From contig NZ_CABPSP010000017.1 in the NCBI RefSeq assembly GCF_902459765.1, positions 62,001-126,000 on the forward strand: 64,000 nt of DNA. The letters are read 5' to 3'. Below the pieces are notes generated by a model. That model made no database searches, was not told the DNA's origin, and saw only the letters and a program-made list of their open reading frames with translations. A program made the translations under genes and the position numbers. Shown in pieces: positions 36,385 through 44,866 of the stretch; the stretch's first letter is position 1; every line of letters starts with the position of its first letter. Source of the DNA: Pandoraea anapnoica (lineage in GTDB: Bacteria; Pseudomonadota; Gammaproteobacteria; Burkholderiales; Burkholderiaceae).

Positions 36385-36756
36385 TTACCCGCGCGAAAGT
36401 CGCGCCAACGTTCCGCCCGCCCGCTTCGTTCGACGAGCCAGACGTACCGCAAGGCTGCGCCACACCAGCCGCAAGCCGTTGCCCAGCATGCGTCCGCTGC
36501 CGGACGCAGAAAGCGTCTTTGCGGGCTGACTCACGCGCATGCGTGCCCTTTCCTGCCAGGTGCCCAGCCACACGCGCTGCCCGCCGCGAATCTCGAAGCT
36601 CTCGCCCGCACGCAGCCAATGGTCGTGCGGCTCGCCTTCCACGGTCAGCCAGAGCAGGCCCTGCAACACTTGCAGCGACTGCGGCCGTTCAGCAGCCGGG
36701 CTCTGCCAAACGACAGTCTGTTCCCGGTCCAGTTCGAAGAGTCGGATTTCACGCAT
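36385..36756 (-). CDS. DUF2917 protein
   Basis: 123 residues from the ATG at 36756, which has GGAGAC upstream. The compact beta-rich domain (REIRLFELDREQTVVWQSP; LQGLLWLTVEGEPHDHWLRAGESFEI; GGQRVWLGTW) is cupin-like and matches DUF2917, whose role is unknown. The C-terminal tail is basic. It is the first gene leftward from the MocR operator region and divergent from the mocR-type gene, so it is the most likely regulated target. Confidence 0.85.
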   Translation of the reverse strand: MREIRLFELDREQTVVWQSPAAERPQSLQVLQGLLWLTVEGEPHDHWLRAGESFEIRGGQRVWLGTWQERARMRVSQPAKTLSASGSGRMLGNGLRLVWRSLAVRLARRTKRAGGTLARLSRG

Positions 36757-36795
36757 GGCGGTCTCCAGTTGAGAGGACACTTTATCGGTTAACGC

Positions 36796-36839
36796 CGGTA
36801 CAGTACCGATACAGATCATGAGGTAATTCTCGGTACAGT
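36796..36839. promoter_or_regulatory. MocR-type operator: repeated CGGTACAGT elements
   Basis: The 13-bp inverted repeat CGGTACAGTACCG (36796-36808) overlaps a further CCGATACAG (36806-36814), and a direct copy CGGTACAGT lies at 36831-36839. Repeated half-sites with both direct and inverted spacing are typical of MocR/PdxR regulators. The cluster sits just upstream of a TTGACA -35 element for the rightward regulator gene and 40 bp from the leftward DUF2917 start. Confidence 0.65.
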
Positions 36840-36845
36840 TAAGAG

Positions 36846-36873
36846 TTGACAGGGAAACTGACTGGCGTAGAGT
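36846..36873 (+). promoter_or_regulatory. Promoter of the MocR-type gene
   Basis: TTGACA (36846-36851), 16-bp spacer, TAGAGT (36868-36873). The operator repeats end 7 bp upstream of the -35 element, a position from which a bound regulator could control it. The transcript leader would be about 150 nt. Confidence 0.55.
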
Positions 36874-37030
36874 GGCGATCCATGAGCGGCAGGGGCAGAC
36901 ACTTCGATGCGAGTGGGGCTGTCAACCGGATGGGGAGCGCCGATCGCTGCTCCCCGAAGCACTGCGCGCGCGGGCGCGACCGGCGCGTGATGCGCATCTC
37001 GCGTGGCCTGCCGGGGCGCGATACAGGTGA

Positions 37031-38482
37031 ATGACGATGACGACAACGAACCGCATTTCTCCGCTGATTCTTGCGGACAACGCCGCGCTGGACACCGCGC
37101 GAATGACGCTTGTCGATCAGTTGGTCCACTGGGCAAGGCTGCGTATCGAGGAGCGGGTTTTCCTGCCGGGCATGCGTATGCCGTCGATCCGCTCGCTGGC
37201 GGAAGACAAACGCGTTTCGCGTTTCTCCGTTGTCGAAGCGTACGAGCGACTGGTGGCGCAGGGGTATCTCGAAGCCCGACGCGGGTCCGGTTTCTACGTA
37301 CGCGAGCGACCCGTTATGCCGCCGCAAAATGCGGCTGCACCGATGGTCACGCAGGGGCCGCTCGACGTCGCCTGGCTCGTGCGTAGCATGCTGCATCAGG
37401 TGGCGCCCGAGCGTGGTCCGGGCATGGGATATCTGCCTGCGACGTTGCTTGACGCCGACATGATGACGTCCGCGATGCGTTCGATGAGCCGACAGTCGAG
37501 CGCACATCTGCTTCAGGCGGGCAATCCGCTGGGCTTTCTGCCGCTGCGTGTCCAACTTCAGACGCAACTCGCGGAACTCGAAATCGGCGCGCGACCCGAC
37601 CAGATCGTGTTGACGTCCGGGATTACGCAGGCCGTGGACTTCTTGTTGCGGCTGTACGTACGTGCTGGCGATACGGTGCTGGTAGGTGATCCGGCGTGGT
37701 TCGTCGTGTTCGGCCGCATCGCGTCACAGGGCGCCAATACGATCGGCGTGCCCTATACGCCGGACGGCCTCGACATGCAGGCGCTGGAGCGGCTCGTGCA
37801 GGAGCACCGCCCCAAGCTGCTCATCCTGAATTCGATTCTGCAGAACCCGACGGGTACGTCGCTGACGCCCGCCCGCGCATTCCAGATTCTGCGTCTTGCC
37901 GAGCAGTACGACTTCATGGTGCTGGAAGACGATATTTACTGCGATCTGTGTCCGCCGCATCAGCAGGTGGCGCGTCTTGCGAGTCTCGATCAGCTCAAGC
38001 GCGTGATCTACATGGGGAGCTTTTCGAAGACCCTCGCGGCGAATCTGCGGGTGGCGTTCGTCGCCTGTTCGCCGGAGTTGGCGAAGACCTTCGTCGATCA
38101 CAAAATGCTGTCGGGATCGACCACGCCGGAAATCAATGAGCGCATTGTCTACAAAGCGCTGACGGAAGGGCATTACCGGCGACATGTGGAGCGGTTGCGC
38201 ACCCGTCTGGACGAGGTCCGCGACGGCGCGAGGCGCAATCTGGAGCGTATGGGGTTGCGCATGTTCGGCGAACCGACCTCCGGCATGTTCTTCTGGGCTG
38301 ACACTGGCATGGACACCAACGCCATTGCGGCTGCCGGGCACGAGGCCGGTTTCCTGTTTGCGCCGGGGGCGTTGTTCTCGCCGCGTCAGGCGCCCAGCAC
38401 ATGGATGCGCATGAATATCGCCTGTTGCAGCGATCCGTCCATGCTGTCGTTCCTGTCGCGCCAGCTGGAGTTGGCGGCATAA
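37031..38482 (+). CDS. MocR-family transcriptional regulator (GntR HTH fused to aminotransferase)
   Basis: 483 residues. N-terminal GntR winged helix (RIEERVFLPGMRMPSIRSLAEDKRVSRFSVVEAYERLVAQGYLEARRGSGFYV; about residues 37-92) joined to a fold-type I aminotransferase-like domain with the PLP lysine Lys333 (MGSFSKTLAANLRVAF). Such proteins use PLP or its amino-acid adduct as a signal. ATG 37031 is listed; ATG 37037 has better spacing from AGGTGA and may be used. Divergent from DUF2917 and the leftward VOC / EamA / aminotransferase / RidA string. Confidence 0.93.
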   Translation: MTMTTTNRISPLILADNAALDTARMTLVDQLVHWARLRIEERVFLPGMRMPSIRSLAEDKRVSRFSVVEAYERLVAQGYLEARRGSGFYVRERPVMPPQNAAAPMVTQGPLDVAWLVRSMLHQVAPERGPGMGYLPATLLDADMMTSAMRSMSRQSSAHLLQAGNPLGFLPLRVQLQTQLAELEIGARPDQIVLTSGITQAVDFLLRLYVRAGDTVLVGDPAWFVVFGRIASQGANTIGVPYTPDGLDMQALERLVQEHRPKLLILNSILQNPTGTSLTPARAFQILRLAEQYDFMVLEDDIYCDLCPPHQQVARLASLDQLKRVIYMGSFSKTLAANLRVAFVACSPELAKTFVDHKMLSGSTTPEINERIVYKALTEGHYRRHVERLRTRLDEVRDGARRNLERMGLRMFGEPTSGMFFWADTGMDTNAIAAAGHEAGFLFAPGALFSPRQAPSTWMRMNIACCSDPSMLSFLSRQLELAA

Positions 38483-38624
38483 GGCGTTAGCAACCATGGC
38501 CGATATGCCTGCGGTAAGCCCGTATTCCTGCCCTTGCTTTGGGTTTTTGCCGGGTCTTGCCGCTTTTTTCGCTAATTTGGCCCGTTCGTCAGCAAAATAG
38601 CCCTGAATTAACCTCGCTGGCGGC

Positions 38625-38652
38625 CTTGAAATGCGCGCCGCCCGTCCCTATG
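38625..38652 (+). promoter_or_regulatory. Sigma-32 heat-shock promoter of htpG
   Basis: CTTGAAA (38625-38631), 14-bp spacer, CCCTATG (38646-38652), one base off the sigma-32 consensus CTTGAAA / CCCCAT. It predicts a start near 38660 and a leader of about 105 nt before htpG. Confidence 0.8.
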
Positions 38653-38764
38653 TTCCGACCTGTACCGCCGTTGCGGCAGCGCGCGCGCAAGTGCGTCCGG
38701 CGGCGGTCCAGATTGACACGCTGGACATTCCATTCATCTCACCGATTCATGAGGGTTCCCGACC

Positions 38765-40651
38765 ATGGCGCAAGAAACCATGAGCTTTCAGGCAGAAGTC
38801 AAACAGCTCCTGCAACTGATGATTCATTCGCTGTACAGCAACAAGGAAATCTTCCTGCGCGAACTGATCTCCAACGCTTCGGATGCCGCCGACAAGCTGC
38901 GCTTCGAAGCGATCAACAACGCAGCGCTGTATGAGCAGGATCCGGAACTCAAGATTCGCGTGTCGTTCGACAAGGACGCCCGCACCATCACCATCGAAGA
39001 CAACGGCATTGGCATGAGCCGCGATGAAGCCGTTGCGCACCTCGGCACCATCGCCAAGTCCGGCACCAAGGAATTCTTCTCGAACCTGTCCGGCGATCAG
39101 CAGAAGGACGCCGCCCTCATCGGTCAGTTCGGTGTGGGGTTCTACTCGGGCTTCATCGTCGCCGAGCGAATGACGGTCGAATCGCGTCGCGCCGGGCTGC
39201 CCGCCGCAGAGGGCGTGCGCTGGTCGTCGGCAGGCGAGGGCGACTTCTCCGTCGAGACCATCGAACGTGCGCCGCGCGGCACCGCCATCACGCTTCATCT
39301 GCGTGAGGGCGAAGACGAGTTGCTGTCGTCGTGGCAATTGCAATCGATCATCCGCAAGTATTCGGACCATATTTCACTGCCGATCGTGATGCGCGGCGAG
39401 TCGTGGGACGAAGAAAAGCAGGCGATGGTCCCCGCCGAGACGGACGAAACCGTCAATCAGGCGAGCGCGTTGTGGACCCGCAGCAAGAGCGAGATTACCG
39501 ACGAGCAGTACACGCAGTTCTACCAGCACATCGCGCACGACATGCAAGCGCCGCTGGCATGGACGCATAACCGCGTAGAGGGGCGCAGCGAGTATACGCA
39601 ACTGCTGTACGTGCCCGGTCACGCGCCGTACGACCTGTGGGATCGCAATTCGCAAGGTGGCCTGAAGCTGTACGTGAAGCGCGTCTTCATCATGGACGAT
39701 GCGGAGCAACTTCTCCCGAACTACCTCCGCTTTGTGCGCGGGGTCGTCGATTCGGCAGATCTGCCACTGAACGTCTCGCGCGAAATTCTTCAGGAAAGCC
39801 GTGACGTGAAGGCTATCCGCGAAGGGTGCGCGAAACGCGTGCTGGGTCTGCTGGAAGATCTGGCGGAGAATCAGCAGGACAAATACACGCAGTTCTGGGG
39901 CGCATTCGGTCAGGTACTCAAGGAAGGCGCGGGCGAAGATCATGCCAACCGCGATCGCATTGCCAAGCTGCTGCGTTTCGCGAGCACGCACAACGATTCT
40001 GCCGAGCAGACGGTATCGCTGGCCGATTACGTCAGCCGCATGAAGGAAGGTCAGGACAAGATTTACTACGTGACGGCGGAGAACTGGGTGGCCGCAAGTC
40101 ACAGCCCGCATCTTGAGGTGTTTCGCAAGAAGGGTGTGGAAGTGTTGCTGCTGACCGACCGTGTCGACGAATGGATGCTCTCTTACGTCCATGAGTTCGA
40201 CGGCAAGGCGCTCGTGAGCGTGGCACGCGGCGATCTGGACCTGGGCGCGCTGGAAGACGCTGGCGAGAAGGAAGCGCAGGAGAAGACCAGCGACGACCTC
40301 AAGCCGCTCGTCGACAAGATGAAGGAAGTGCTCGCCGACAAGGCTAAGGATGTGCGGGTGACGTTCCGTCTGACCGATTCGCCGTCGTGTCTGGTGTCCG
40401 ACGAGAACGACATGAGCGGCACCCTTCAACGCTTGATGAAGGCGGCCGGTCAGAAGATGCCGGAGTTCCGTCCGATTCTCGAGATCAACCCGGAGCACGC
40501 TCTGATCAAGCGTCTCACGGCAGAGAGCGCCGACCTCTCCGACTGGACGCAACTTCTGTTCGAACAGGCGTTGCTGGCCGAAGGCGGCAATCTGGAAGAT
40601 CCGGCGGCGTTCGTGAAGCGTACCAACGCCTTGCTGCTGTCAGCACGCTGA
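38765..40651 (+). CDS. htpG: Molecular chaperone HtpG (Hsp90)
   Basis: Cytoplasmic ATP-dependent Hsp90 chaperone, 628 residues. GHKL ATPase motifs are at the N terminus: [27 protein letters not shown] and [15 protein letters not shown]. The middle domain includes [20 protein letters not shown] and [16 protein letters not shown]. The C-terminal dimerisation domain contains [17 protein letters not shown] at 38765; upstream lies a clear heat-shock promoter and downstream a strong terminator, so it is monocistronic. Confidence 0.98.
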   Translation: MAQETMSFQAEVKQLLQLMIHSLYSNKEIFLRELISNASDAADKLRFEAINNAALYEQDPELKIRVSFDKDARTITIEDNGIGMSRDEAVAHLGTIAKSGTKEFFSNLSGDQQKDAALIGQFGVGFYSGFIVAERMTVESRRAGLPAAEGVRWSSAGEGDFSVETIERAPRGTAITLHLREGEDELLSSWQLQSIIRKYSDHISLPIVMRGESWDEEKQAMVPAETDETVNQASALWTRSKSEITDEQYTQFYQHIAHDMQAPLAWTHNRVEGRSEYTQLLYVPGHAPYDLWDRNSQGGLKLYVKRVFIMDDAEQLLPNYLRFVRGVVDSADLPLNVSREILQESRDVKAIREGCAKRVLGLLEDLAENQQDKYTQFWGAFGQVLKEGAGEDHANRDRIAKLLRFASTHNDSAEQTVSLADYVSRMKEGQDKIYYVTAENWVAASHSPHLEVFRKKGVEVLLLTDRVDEWMLSYVHEFDGKALVSVARGDLDLGALEDAGEKEAQEKTSDDLKPLVDKMKEVLADKAKDVRVTFRLTDSPSCLVSDENDMSGTLQRLMKAAGQKMPEFRPILEINPEHALIKRLTAESADLSDWTQLLFEQALLAEGGNLEDPAAFVKRTNALLLSAR

Positions 40652-40723
40652 TTGCGTAGCGCAGATGACGGGACGGTTTTGACGTAACGCCGTCTGCGTA
40701 GTGTTGTCCTCGTAGCGATGAAG

Positions 40724-40758
40724 GCCCCCGTGACGAAATGTCGCGGGGGCTTTTTCTT
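40724..40758 (+). terminator. Terminator of htpG
   Basis: Stem GCCCCCGTGAC / GTCGCGGGGGC (one G-U pair) around GAAAT, followed by TTTTTCTT. It lies 73 bp after the htpG stop. Confidence 0.92.
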
Positions 40759-40861
40759 ATCTGATGGAGTTCGGCGAAGGTCGGCAGGGCCTATGCTTGC
40801 GTGGACCGCAGCGAGCGGCAGACGAGGGCCGCGTGAGCGGCGCGCCGACACGTTGCCCCCT

Positions 40862-40867
40862 TATAAT
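40862..40867 (+). promoter_or_regulatory. -10 element TATAAT immediately before ubiC
   Basis: A perfect TATAAT ends 8 bp before the ubiC ATG (40876). A start seven or so bases downstream would place the first nucleotide at or beside the ATG, that is, a leaderless or nearly leaderless mRNA. No strong -35 or Shine-Dalgarno is visible. Confidence 0.55.
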
Positions 40868-40875
40868 GCCGAGCC

Positions 40876-41472
40876 ATGACTTTCCGATTCGATGTAAGCG
40901 GGCGGCGCTGGCAGGCTGTCCCGGCACCGGCGCTGTCGCGTCGTCACAAGGACTGGCTGACCCGGGGTGGCGCACTCACGCGTCATTTGTCCACGCTCGG
41001 CCGGGTGAGCGTGCGGGTGGTGGCCGAACGGGTGATGCCCGCCGACGCAGATCAATGCCGTGCGATTGGCGTGCCGCTGCGCACGCCGATGTGGGCGCGC
41101 GACGTCATCTTGCTGATTGACGACGAGCCGGTCGTTGTGGCGCACAGCGTCACGCCGCTCGCGCATAGCCGTTCAATCTGGCAGGCGATGCGCCGCCTGC
41201 GCACCCGTCCGCTCGCCGATCTGCTCTATCACGATCCCACGGTCACGCGATCCGTGCTGGTGTCGAGCCCGCTGGGCCCACGCCATCTGTTGCACGGTCG
41301 TGCGCGACGCGATGCACGGGATCCACTCGTCGGCACGAACCCGCGCGCGCGGTTGTGGGCGCGTCGTTCGGTGTTCTTGCGTCATGGTGCGCCGCTGCTC
41401 GTCACCGAGGCGTTTCTGCCGCGCTTCTGGCGTCGTTTGCAAGCCTTGCATGGCGAGATGGTGAACGATTGA
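40876..41472 (+). CDS. ubiC: Chorismate lyase (chorismate--pyruvate lyase)
   Basis: First committed step of ubiquinone synthesis: chorismate to 4-hydroxybenzoate plus pyruvate. 198 residues, slightly longer than the E. coli enzyme. Recognisable blocks are the RWQ start region, VRVVAERVMPADADQCRAIGVP, WARDVILLIDDEPVVVAHSV and the C-terminal RRSVFLRHGAPLLVTEAFLP with the conserved glutamate. ATG at 40876, no ribosome-binding site. The next gene starts 5 bp after the stop. Confidence 0.92.
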   Translation: MTFRFDVSGRRWQAVPAPALSRRHKDWLTRGGALTRHLSTLGRVSVRVVAERVMPADADQCRAIGVPLRTPMWARDVILLIDDEPVVVAHSVTPLAHSRSIWQAMRRLRTRPLADLLYHDPTVTRSVLVSSPLGPRHLLHGRARRDARDPLVGTNPRARLWARRSVFLRHGAPLLVTEAFLPRFWRRLQALHGEMVND

Positions 41473-41477
41473 GCGCC

Positions 41478-42002
41478 ATGCCGACGCCGTCCGCGCCCCA
41501 ACTCAAACGCAACTTCCCGCCGGTGGTGGACACCAACACGCGTGTCCTGATCCTCGGCAGTTTGCCCGGCGAGGTCTCGCTCGCGCACCAGCAGTACTAC
41601 GCGCATCCACAAAATCGTTTCTGGCATCTGGTGGGCGAGGTCCTGGGCGAATCCCTGCCGACGCTGCCCTACGATGCGCGCCTTGACGCGCTACGCGCCC
41701 ACGGCGTGGGGCTTTGGGATGTTGTGGCGGAGGCGCGTCGCGAGGGCAGTCTCGACAGCAACATCCGCTTGCATGCGGGCAGCGACCTCGCGGGCCTGAT
41801 CAGCACCTTGCCGTCGCTGCGAGCGGTCGCTTTCAATGGCGGCACGGCAGCGCGCATCGGCCAGCGTGCACTCGCCCAGGGCAACGTGCCGTTGCCGGTC
41901 GTGCTGCTACCCTCGAGCAGCCCCGCCTATACGATCCCGTTCGCGACTAAACGCGACGCTTGGCTCGTACTGCGTGACTGGCTGGGGACGCCGGACGTCT
42001 AA
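41478..42002 (+). CDS. DNA-deoxyinosine glycosylase, uracil-DNA glycosylase superfamily
   Basis: Base-excision repair enzyme removing deaminated bases, 174 residues. The motif-1 region RVLILGSLPGEVSLAHQQYY and the NRFWHLVGEVLGE segment match the hypoxanthine-DNA glycosylase / YedM-like branch. Motif 2 appears as LPSSSPAYT. ATG at 41478, 5 bp after ubiC stops, so the two genes are probably cotranscribed without being functionally linked. Substrate preference (hypoxanthine or uracil) is an inference from family. Confidence 0.88.
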   Translation: MPTPSAPQLKRNFPPVVDTNTRVLILGSLPGEVSLAHQQYYAHPQNRFWHLVGEVLGESLPTLPYDARLDALRAHGVGLWDVVAEARREGSLDSNIRLHAGSDLAGLISTLPSLRAVAFNGGTAARIGQRALAQGNVPLPVVLLPSSSPAYTIPFATKRDAWLVLRDWLGTPDV

Positions 42003-42129
42003 TCCGCTCGCTGAGGGTGAAGTGAAACGTCGCGCTTGCAGAGGGAGGACCCCGTCGCCGACGGGCGAAGCGCGTGAACCCGGTACAATGCGAACCCATC
42101 GGAATATCCCGAGCAATACTGAAGGACAC

Positions 42130-42972
42130 ATGACCCTCATCAAACGCAAATCCATCGAAGCCGAAGCGTTCGTCGCCGACGACCGTGCCGCCCGTTCACC
42201 GCGTCCCACGTACAAGCCGCGTTTCGCGCCGGTGACGTTCTCTGAAATCGGTGGCGTGCGTTACCTGCATTTCGGTACGGAATGGGTGCAAGGGGCGATG
42301 CGTCTGTCGAAGCCGGATCGTATCGAGCTGGAATACGCGCAGCAGATGATGGCGTGGTTGCTGTTCATGCGCGCACCGAAGCATGTGGTGCAACTGGGCC
42401 TTGGCACTGGCTCGATCACGAAGTTCTCGGCCAAGCAGTTCCCGCGTACGCAAGTGACGGCGGTTGAACTGAACCCGGCAGTTGTCGTCGCTGCCCGCAC
42501 GATGTTCGATCTGCCGAGCGATTCGCGTCGATTGAAGGTGCTGGAAGCGGATGCATGGGACTACGTCACCGATACCGCAAATCACGCTTCTGTCGACGTC
42601 CTGCAAATCGACCTGTACGACGCCACCGCGCGCGGCCCGGTCCATGACACCCCGGCGTTCTACAAGGCGTGCCGTGCCACGTTGCGCGAGCCGGGCATGC
42701 TGACGATGAACCTCTTTGGCGATCACGACAGCTATCCGAAGAACATCCGTCGTCTGCGTCAGGCGTTCGACAACCGCGTGATCGAATTTCCGGAAGTGCA
42801 TGACGGCAACGTCATCGTGCTCGCGTTCAACGGTCCGCTGCTGTCGGTGGAATGGAAGGACGTGGAAGCGCGCGCCAAGGTGGTGGAAGCCGCGACCGGC
42901 CTGCCTGCAAAGCGTTGGGTCAAGCAACTTCGCGAGAAGAATGGCGACGGCGGTCCGGTACTGACGGTCTGA
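42130..42972 (+). CDS. Spermidine synthase-like methyltransferase-fold protein
   Basis: 280 residues. Rossmann fold of the spermidine/spermine synthase superfamily: HVVQLGLGTGSITKFSAKQFP (nucleotide-binding loop), VTAVELNPAVVVAARTMF, and VLQIDLYDATARGPV at the active-site acidic motif. The N terminus lacks the usual polyamine-binding strands and the conserved Asp pair is modified (DLYD), so true spermidine synthase activity is uncertain. ATG at 42130 with GAAGGA upstream; a TACAAT -10-like element is near 42085. Confidence 0.82.
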   Translation: MTLIKRKSIEAEAFVADDRAARSPRPTYKPRFAPVTFSEIGGVRYLHFGTEWVQGAMRLSKPDRIELEYAQQMMAWLLFMRAPKHVVQLGLGTGSITKFSAKQFPRTQVTAVELNPAVVVAARTMFDLPSDSRRLKVLEADAWDYVTDTANHASVDVLQIDLYDATARGPVHDTPAFYKACRATLREPGMLTMNLFGDHDSYPKNIRRLRQAFDNRVIEFPEVHDGNVIVLAFNGPLLSVEWKDVEARAKVVEAATGLPAKRWVKQLREKNGDGGPVLTV

Positions 42973-43030
42973 CGTTGACCGCGTAGCTACGCATCTCTGT
43001 ATCGCAGAAGCCGCAGTTTGCGGCAGACGC

Positions 43031-43065
43031 AAAAAAGCCAGCCGAGAGGCTGGCTTTTTCTTTTG
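43031..43065. terminator. Bidirectional terminator
   Basis: Twelve-base arms AAAAAGCCAGCC (43032-43043) and GGCTGGCTTTTT (43048-43059) with loop GAGA. T-runs follow on both strands. It separates the convergent spermidine-synthase-like gene and DUF2322 gene. Confidence 0.93.
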
Positions 43066-43106
43066 TGCGACGCGCGGTCCCGAAGCGCGGGGACCGTGCG
43101 CCTGCG

Positions 43107-43451
43107 TCAGGCGGCGATTTCGTCGATCGTCAGCGCTTCGCCACCGGCAACGATCGCCAGCAGACGGTCGACGTTCGGGTGCGCGCCCGGACGGTTACGC
43201 GCATCGGCGGTGTGCTCACCGAAAACAGCCAGCGCATGCTCGGCGGCCTTGGCGTCGAGCGTACCGAAGGCTTGCTTGAGGTAGTGGTAGACCGCGAGCG
43301 AGCCTTGCTTGCCTGGTGCGTTTTCGATGGTGCCCACGACGGCGCCGCCAGCATTGCGCAGGTCGATGCGCGCGATGCCTTCGATGCTGCCGATGGAGGC
43401 CATCTGGGCCAGGTTTTCCTTGAACACCGGGGTCGGTTCGATGACTGCCAT
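43107..43451 (-). CDS. DUF2322-like small protein
   Basis: 114 residues, acidic, soluble, without membrane segments. The IEGIARIDLRNAGGAVVGTIEN block and YHYLKQAFGTLDAKAAEHALAVFGEHTADAR resemble the DUF2322 family of proteobacteria; function unknown. The C terminus ends LTIDEIAA. It stands alone between a terminator and the benzoate transporter gene. Confidence 0.78.
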   Translation of the reverse strand: MAVIEPTPVFKENLAQMASIGSIEGIARIDLRNAGGAVVGTIENAPGKQGSLAVYHYLKQAFGTLDAKAAEHALAVFGEHTADARNRPGAHPNVDRLLAIVAGGEALTIDEIAA

Positions 43452-43530
43452 GGTTGTGCTGCTCCTGCGGTTACGTCAGATGAATTGAAATCGTTGCGGG
43501 CCGAATGTTATCACCCCGGCCTGGTCGGGA

Positions 43531-44727
43531 TCAGGTGCGTCGCCATTGCAGAATCGCCAGCGTGACCACCCCGGCGATCAGTCCCCAGAAGGCGGACCCG
43601 ATGGAGAGCAACGTGAGGCCTGAGGCGGTCACCATGAACGTGATGAGCGCCGCTTCGCGCTGCTTCGTGTCGTGCATGGCATTCGCCAGCCCGTTCATGA
43701 TCGAGCCGAACAGGGCCAGTGCTGCAATGGAGACGACCAGTGCCTTCGGAAACGCTGCAAACAACGCCGCGATGGTCGCGCCGAACGTTCCTGCGATCAG
43801 ATAGAAGGCGCCCGACCACACCGCCGCCGTATAGCGCTTCGCGGGATCTTCGTGCGCTTCGCGTCCCGTGCAGATGGCCGCCGTGATGGCTGCGAGATGG
43901 ATGCCGTGCGAGCCGAACGGCGCGAGCAGCACCGACGCGATGCCGGTCGTCGAAATCAACGGCGATGCGGGGACGTTGTAACCGTCCGCACGCAGGACGG
44001 CGAGTCCCGGTACGTTCTGCGACGCCATGGCCACCACGAACAGCGGGATCGCGATGCTGATCGTCGCCGACAACGAGAACGACGGCGTGGTCCATACGGG
44101 CTTTGCCAGCGACACATTGAAATGACTGAAATCGAGCAAGCCCAGTCCGCCGGCAACGGCGGTGCCCACGATCAGCGCCAACAAGATGGCGTAGCGCGAG
44201 GCGAGTCGCTTGACGATGAGGTACGTGAAGAACATGGAGAGCACGAGTGCCGTCTGGTGCTGCGCGGCGACGAAAATTTCCAGCCCGATGCGAAACAGAA
44301 TGCCCGCCAGCAGCGCGGACGCCAACGCGGGCGGCACGCGCCGCATGATCGTTTCGAAGCCCCCCGTCAGTCCGCAGATTGCGATGAGCGCGTTGCAGAC
44401 GATGAACGCGCCGATGGCCTCGCCGTACGGCACACCTGGTAGCGACGTAATCAGCAGGGCGGCTCCCGGCGTCGACCACGCGACAACGACGGGTGTGCGG
44501 TAGCGAAGCGATAGCCCGATGGTCGTCAATCCCATGCCGATGGACAGCGCCCAGATCCACGACGAAATTTGCGCTGGCGTGAGATGGGCGGCTTGTCCGG
44601 CCTGAAACATGAGGATGAGCGAGCTGGTGTAGCCGGTCATCATCGCCACGAAGCCAGCCACGACGGCTGACGGCGACGTGTCCGCCAGCGGCCGCAGCGG
44701 GGGCAGGGGAGTGGTGCTCGACGTCAT
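43531..44727 (-). CDS. benE: BenE-family benzoate/H+ symporter
   Basis: Inner-membrane proton symporter for benzoate or a similar aromatic acid, 398 residues with about 12 hydrophobic segments. The signatures of BenE are clear: SAVVAGFVAMMTGYTSSLILMFQA, YRTPVVVAWSTPGAALL, and AFIVCNALIAICGLTG. No benzoate catabolic genes adjoin it in this window. Substrate specificity is inferred from family only. Confidence 0.9.
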   Translation of the reverse strand: MTSSTTPLPPLRPLADTSPSAVVAGFVAMMTGYTSSLILMFQAGQAAHLTPAQISSWIWALSIGMGLTTIGLSLRYRTPVVVAWSTPGAALLITSLPGVPYGEAIGAFIVCNALIAICGLTGGFETIMRRVPPALASALLAGILFRIGLEIFVAAQHQTALVLSMFFTYLIVKRLASRYAILLALIVGTAVAGGLGLLDFSHFNVSLAKPVWTTPSFSLSATISIAIPLFVVAMASQNVPGLAVLRADGYNVPASPLISTTGIASVLLAPFGSHGIHLAAITAAICTGREAHEDPAKRYTAAVWSGAFYLIAGTFGATIAALFAAFPKALVVSIAALALFGSIMNGLANAMHDTKQREAALITFMVTASGLTLLSIGSAFWGLIAGVVTLAILQWRRT

Positions 44728-44866
44728 GGCGTGCTGTCTCTTTGGTTGCGTTGTTGTTGTGATGTACTGCGGTTCCGCCGCATAGTGCGGCGTGCCGTTG
44801 CGTGCGGACGGCGCGATCTATGCCGTGTCTCTGCGGTGTGTCTGCCGTGATGCGGGGACTTCGAGG

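Noticed and set aside
39374-40552. 392-codon leftward frame inside htpG
   Set aside because: Antisense of a conserved Hsp90; no start signal or motif.
43531-44727. Benzoate catabolic operon around benE
   Set aside because: Neighbours are DUF2322 and a MoxR/VWA pair; no ring-hydroxylating or ring-cleaving genes are present.
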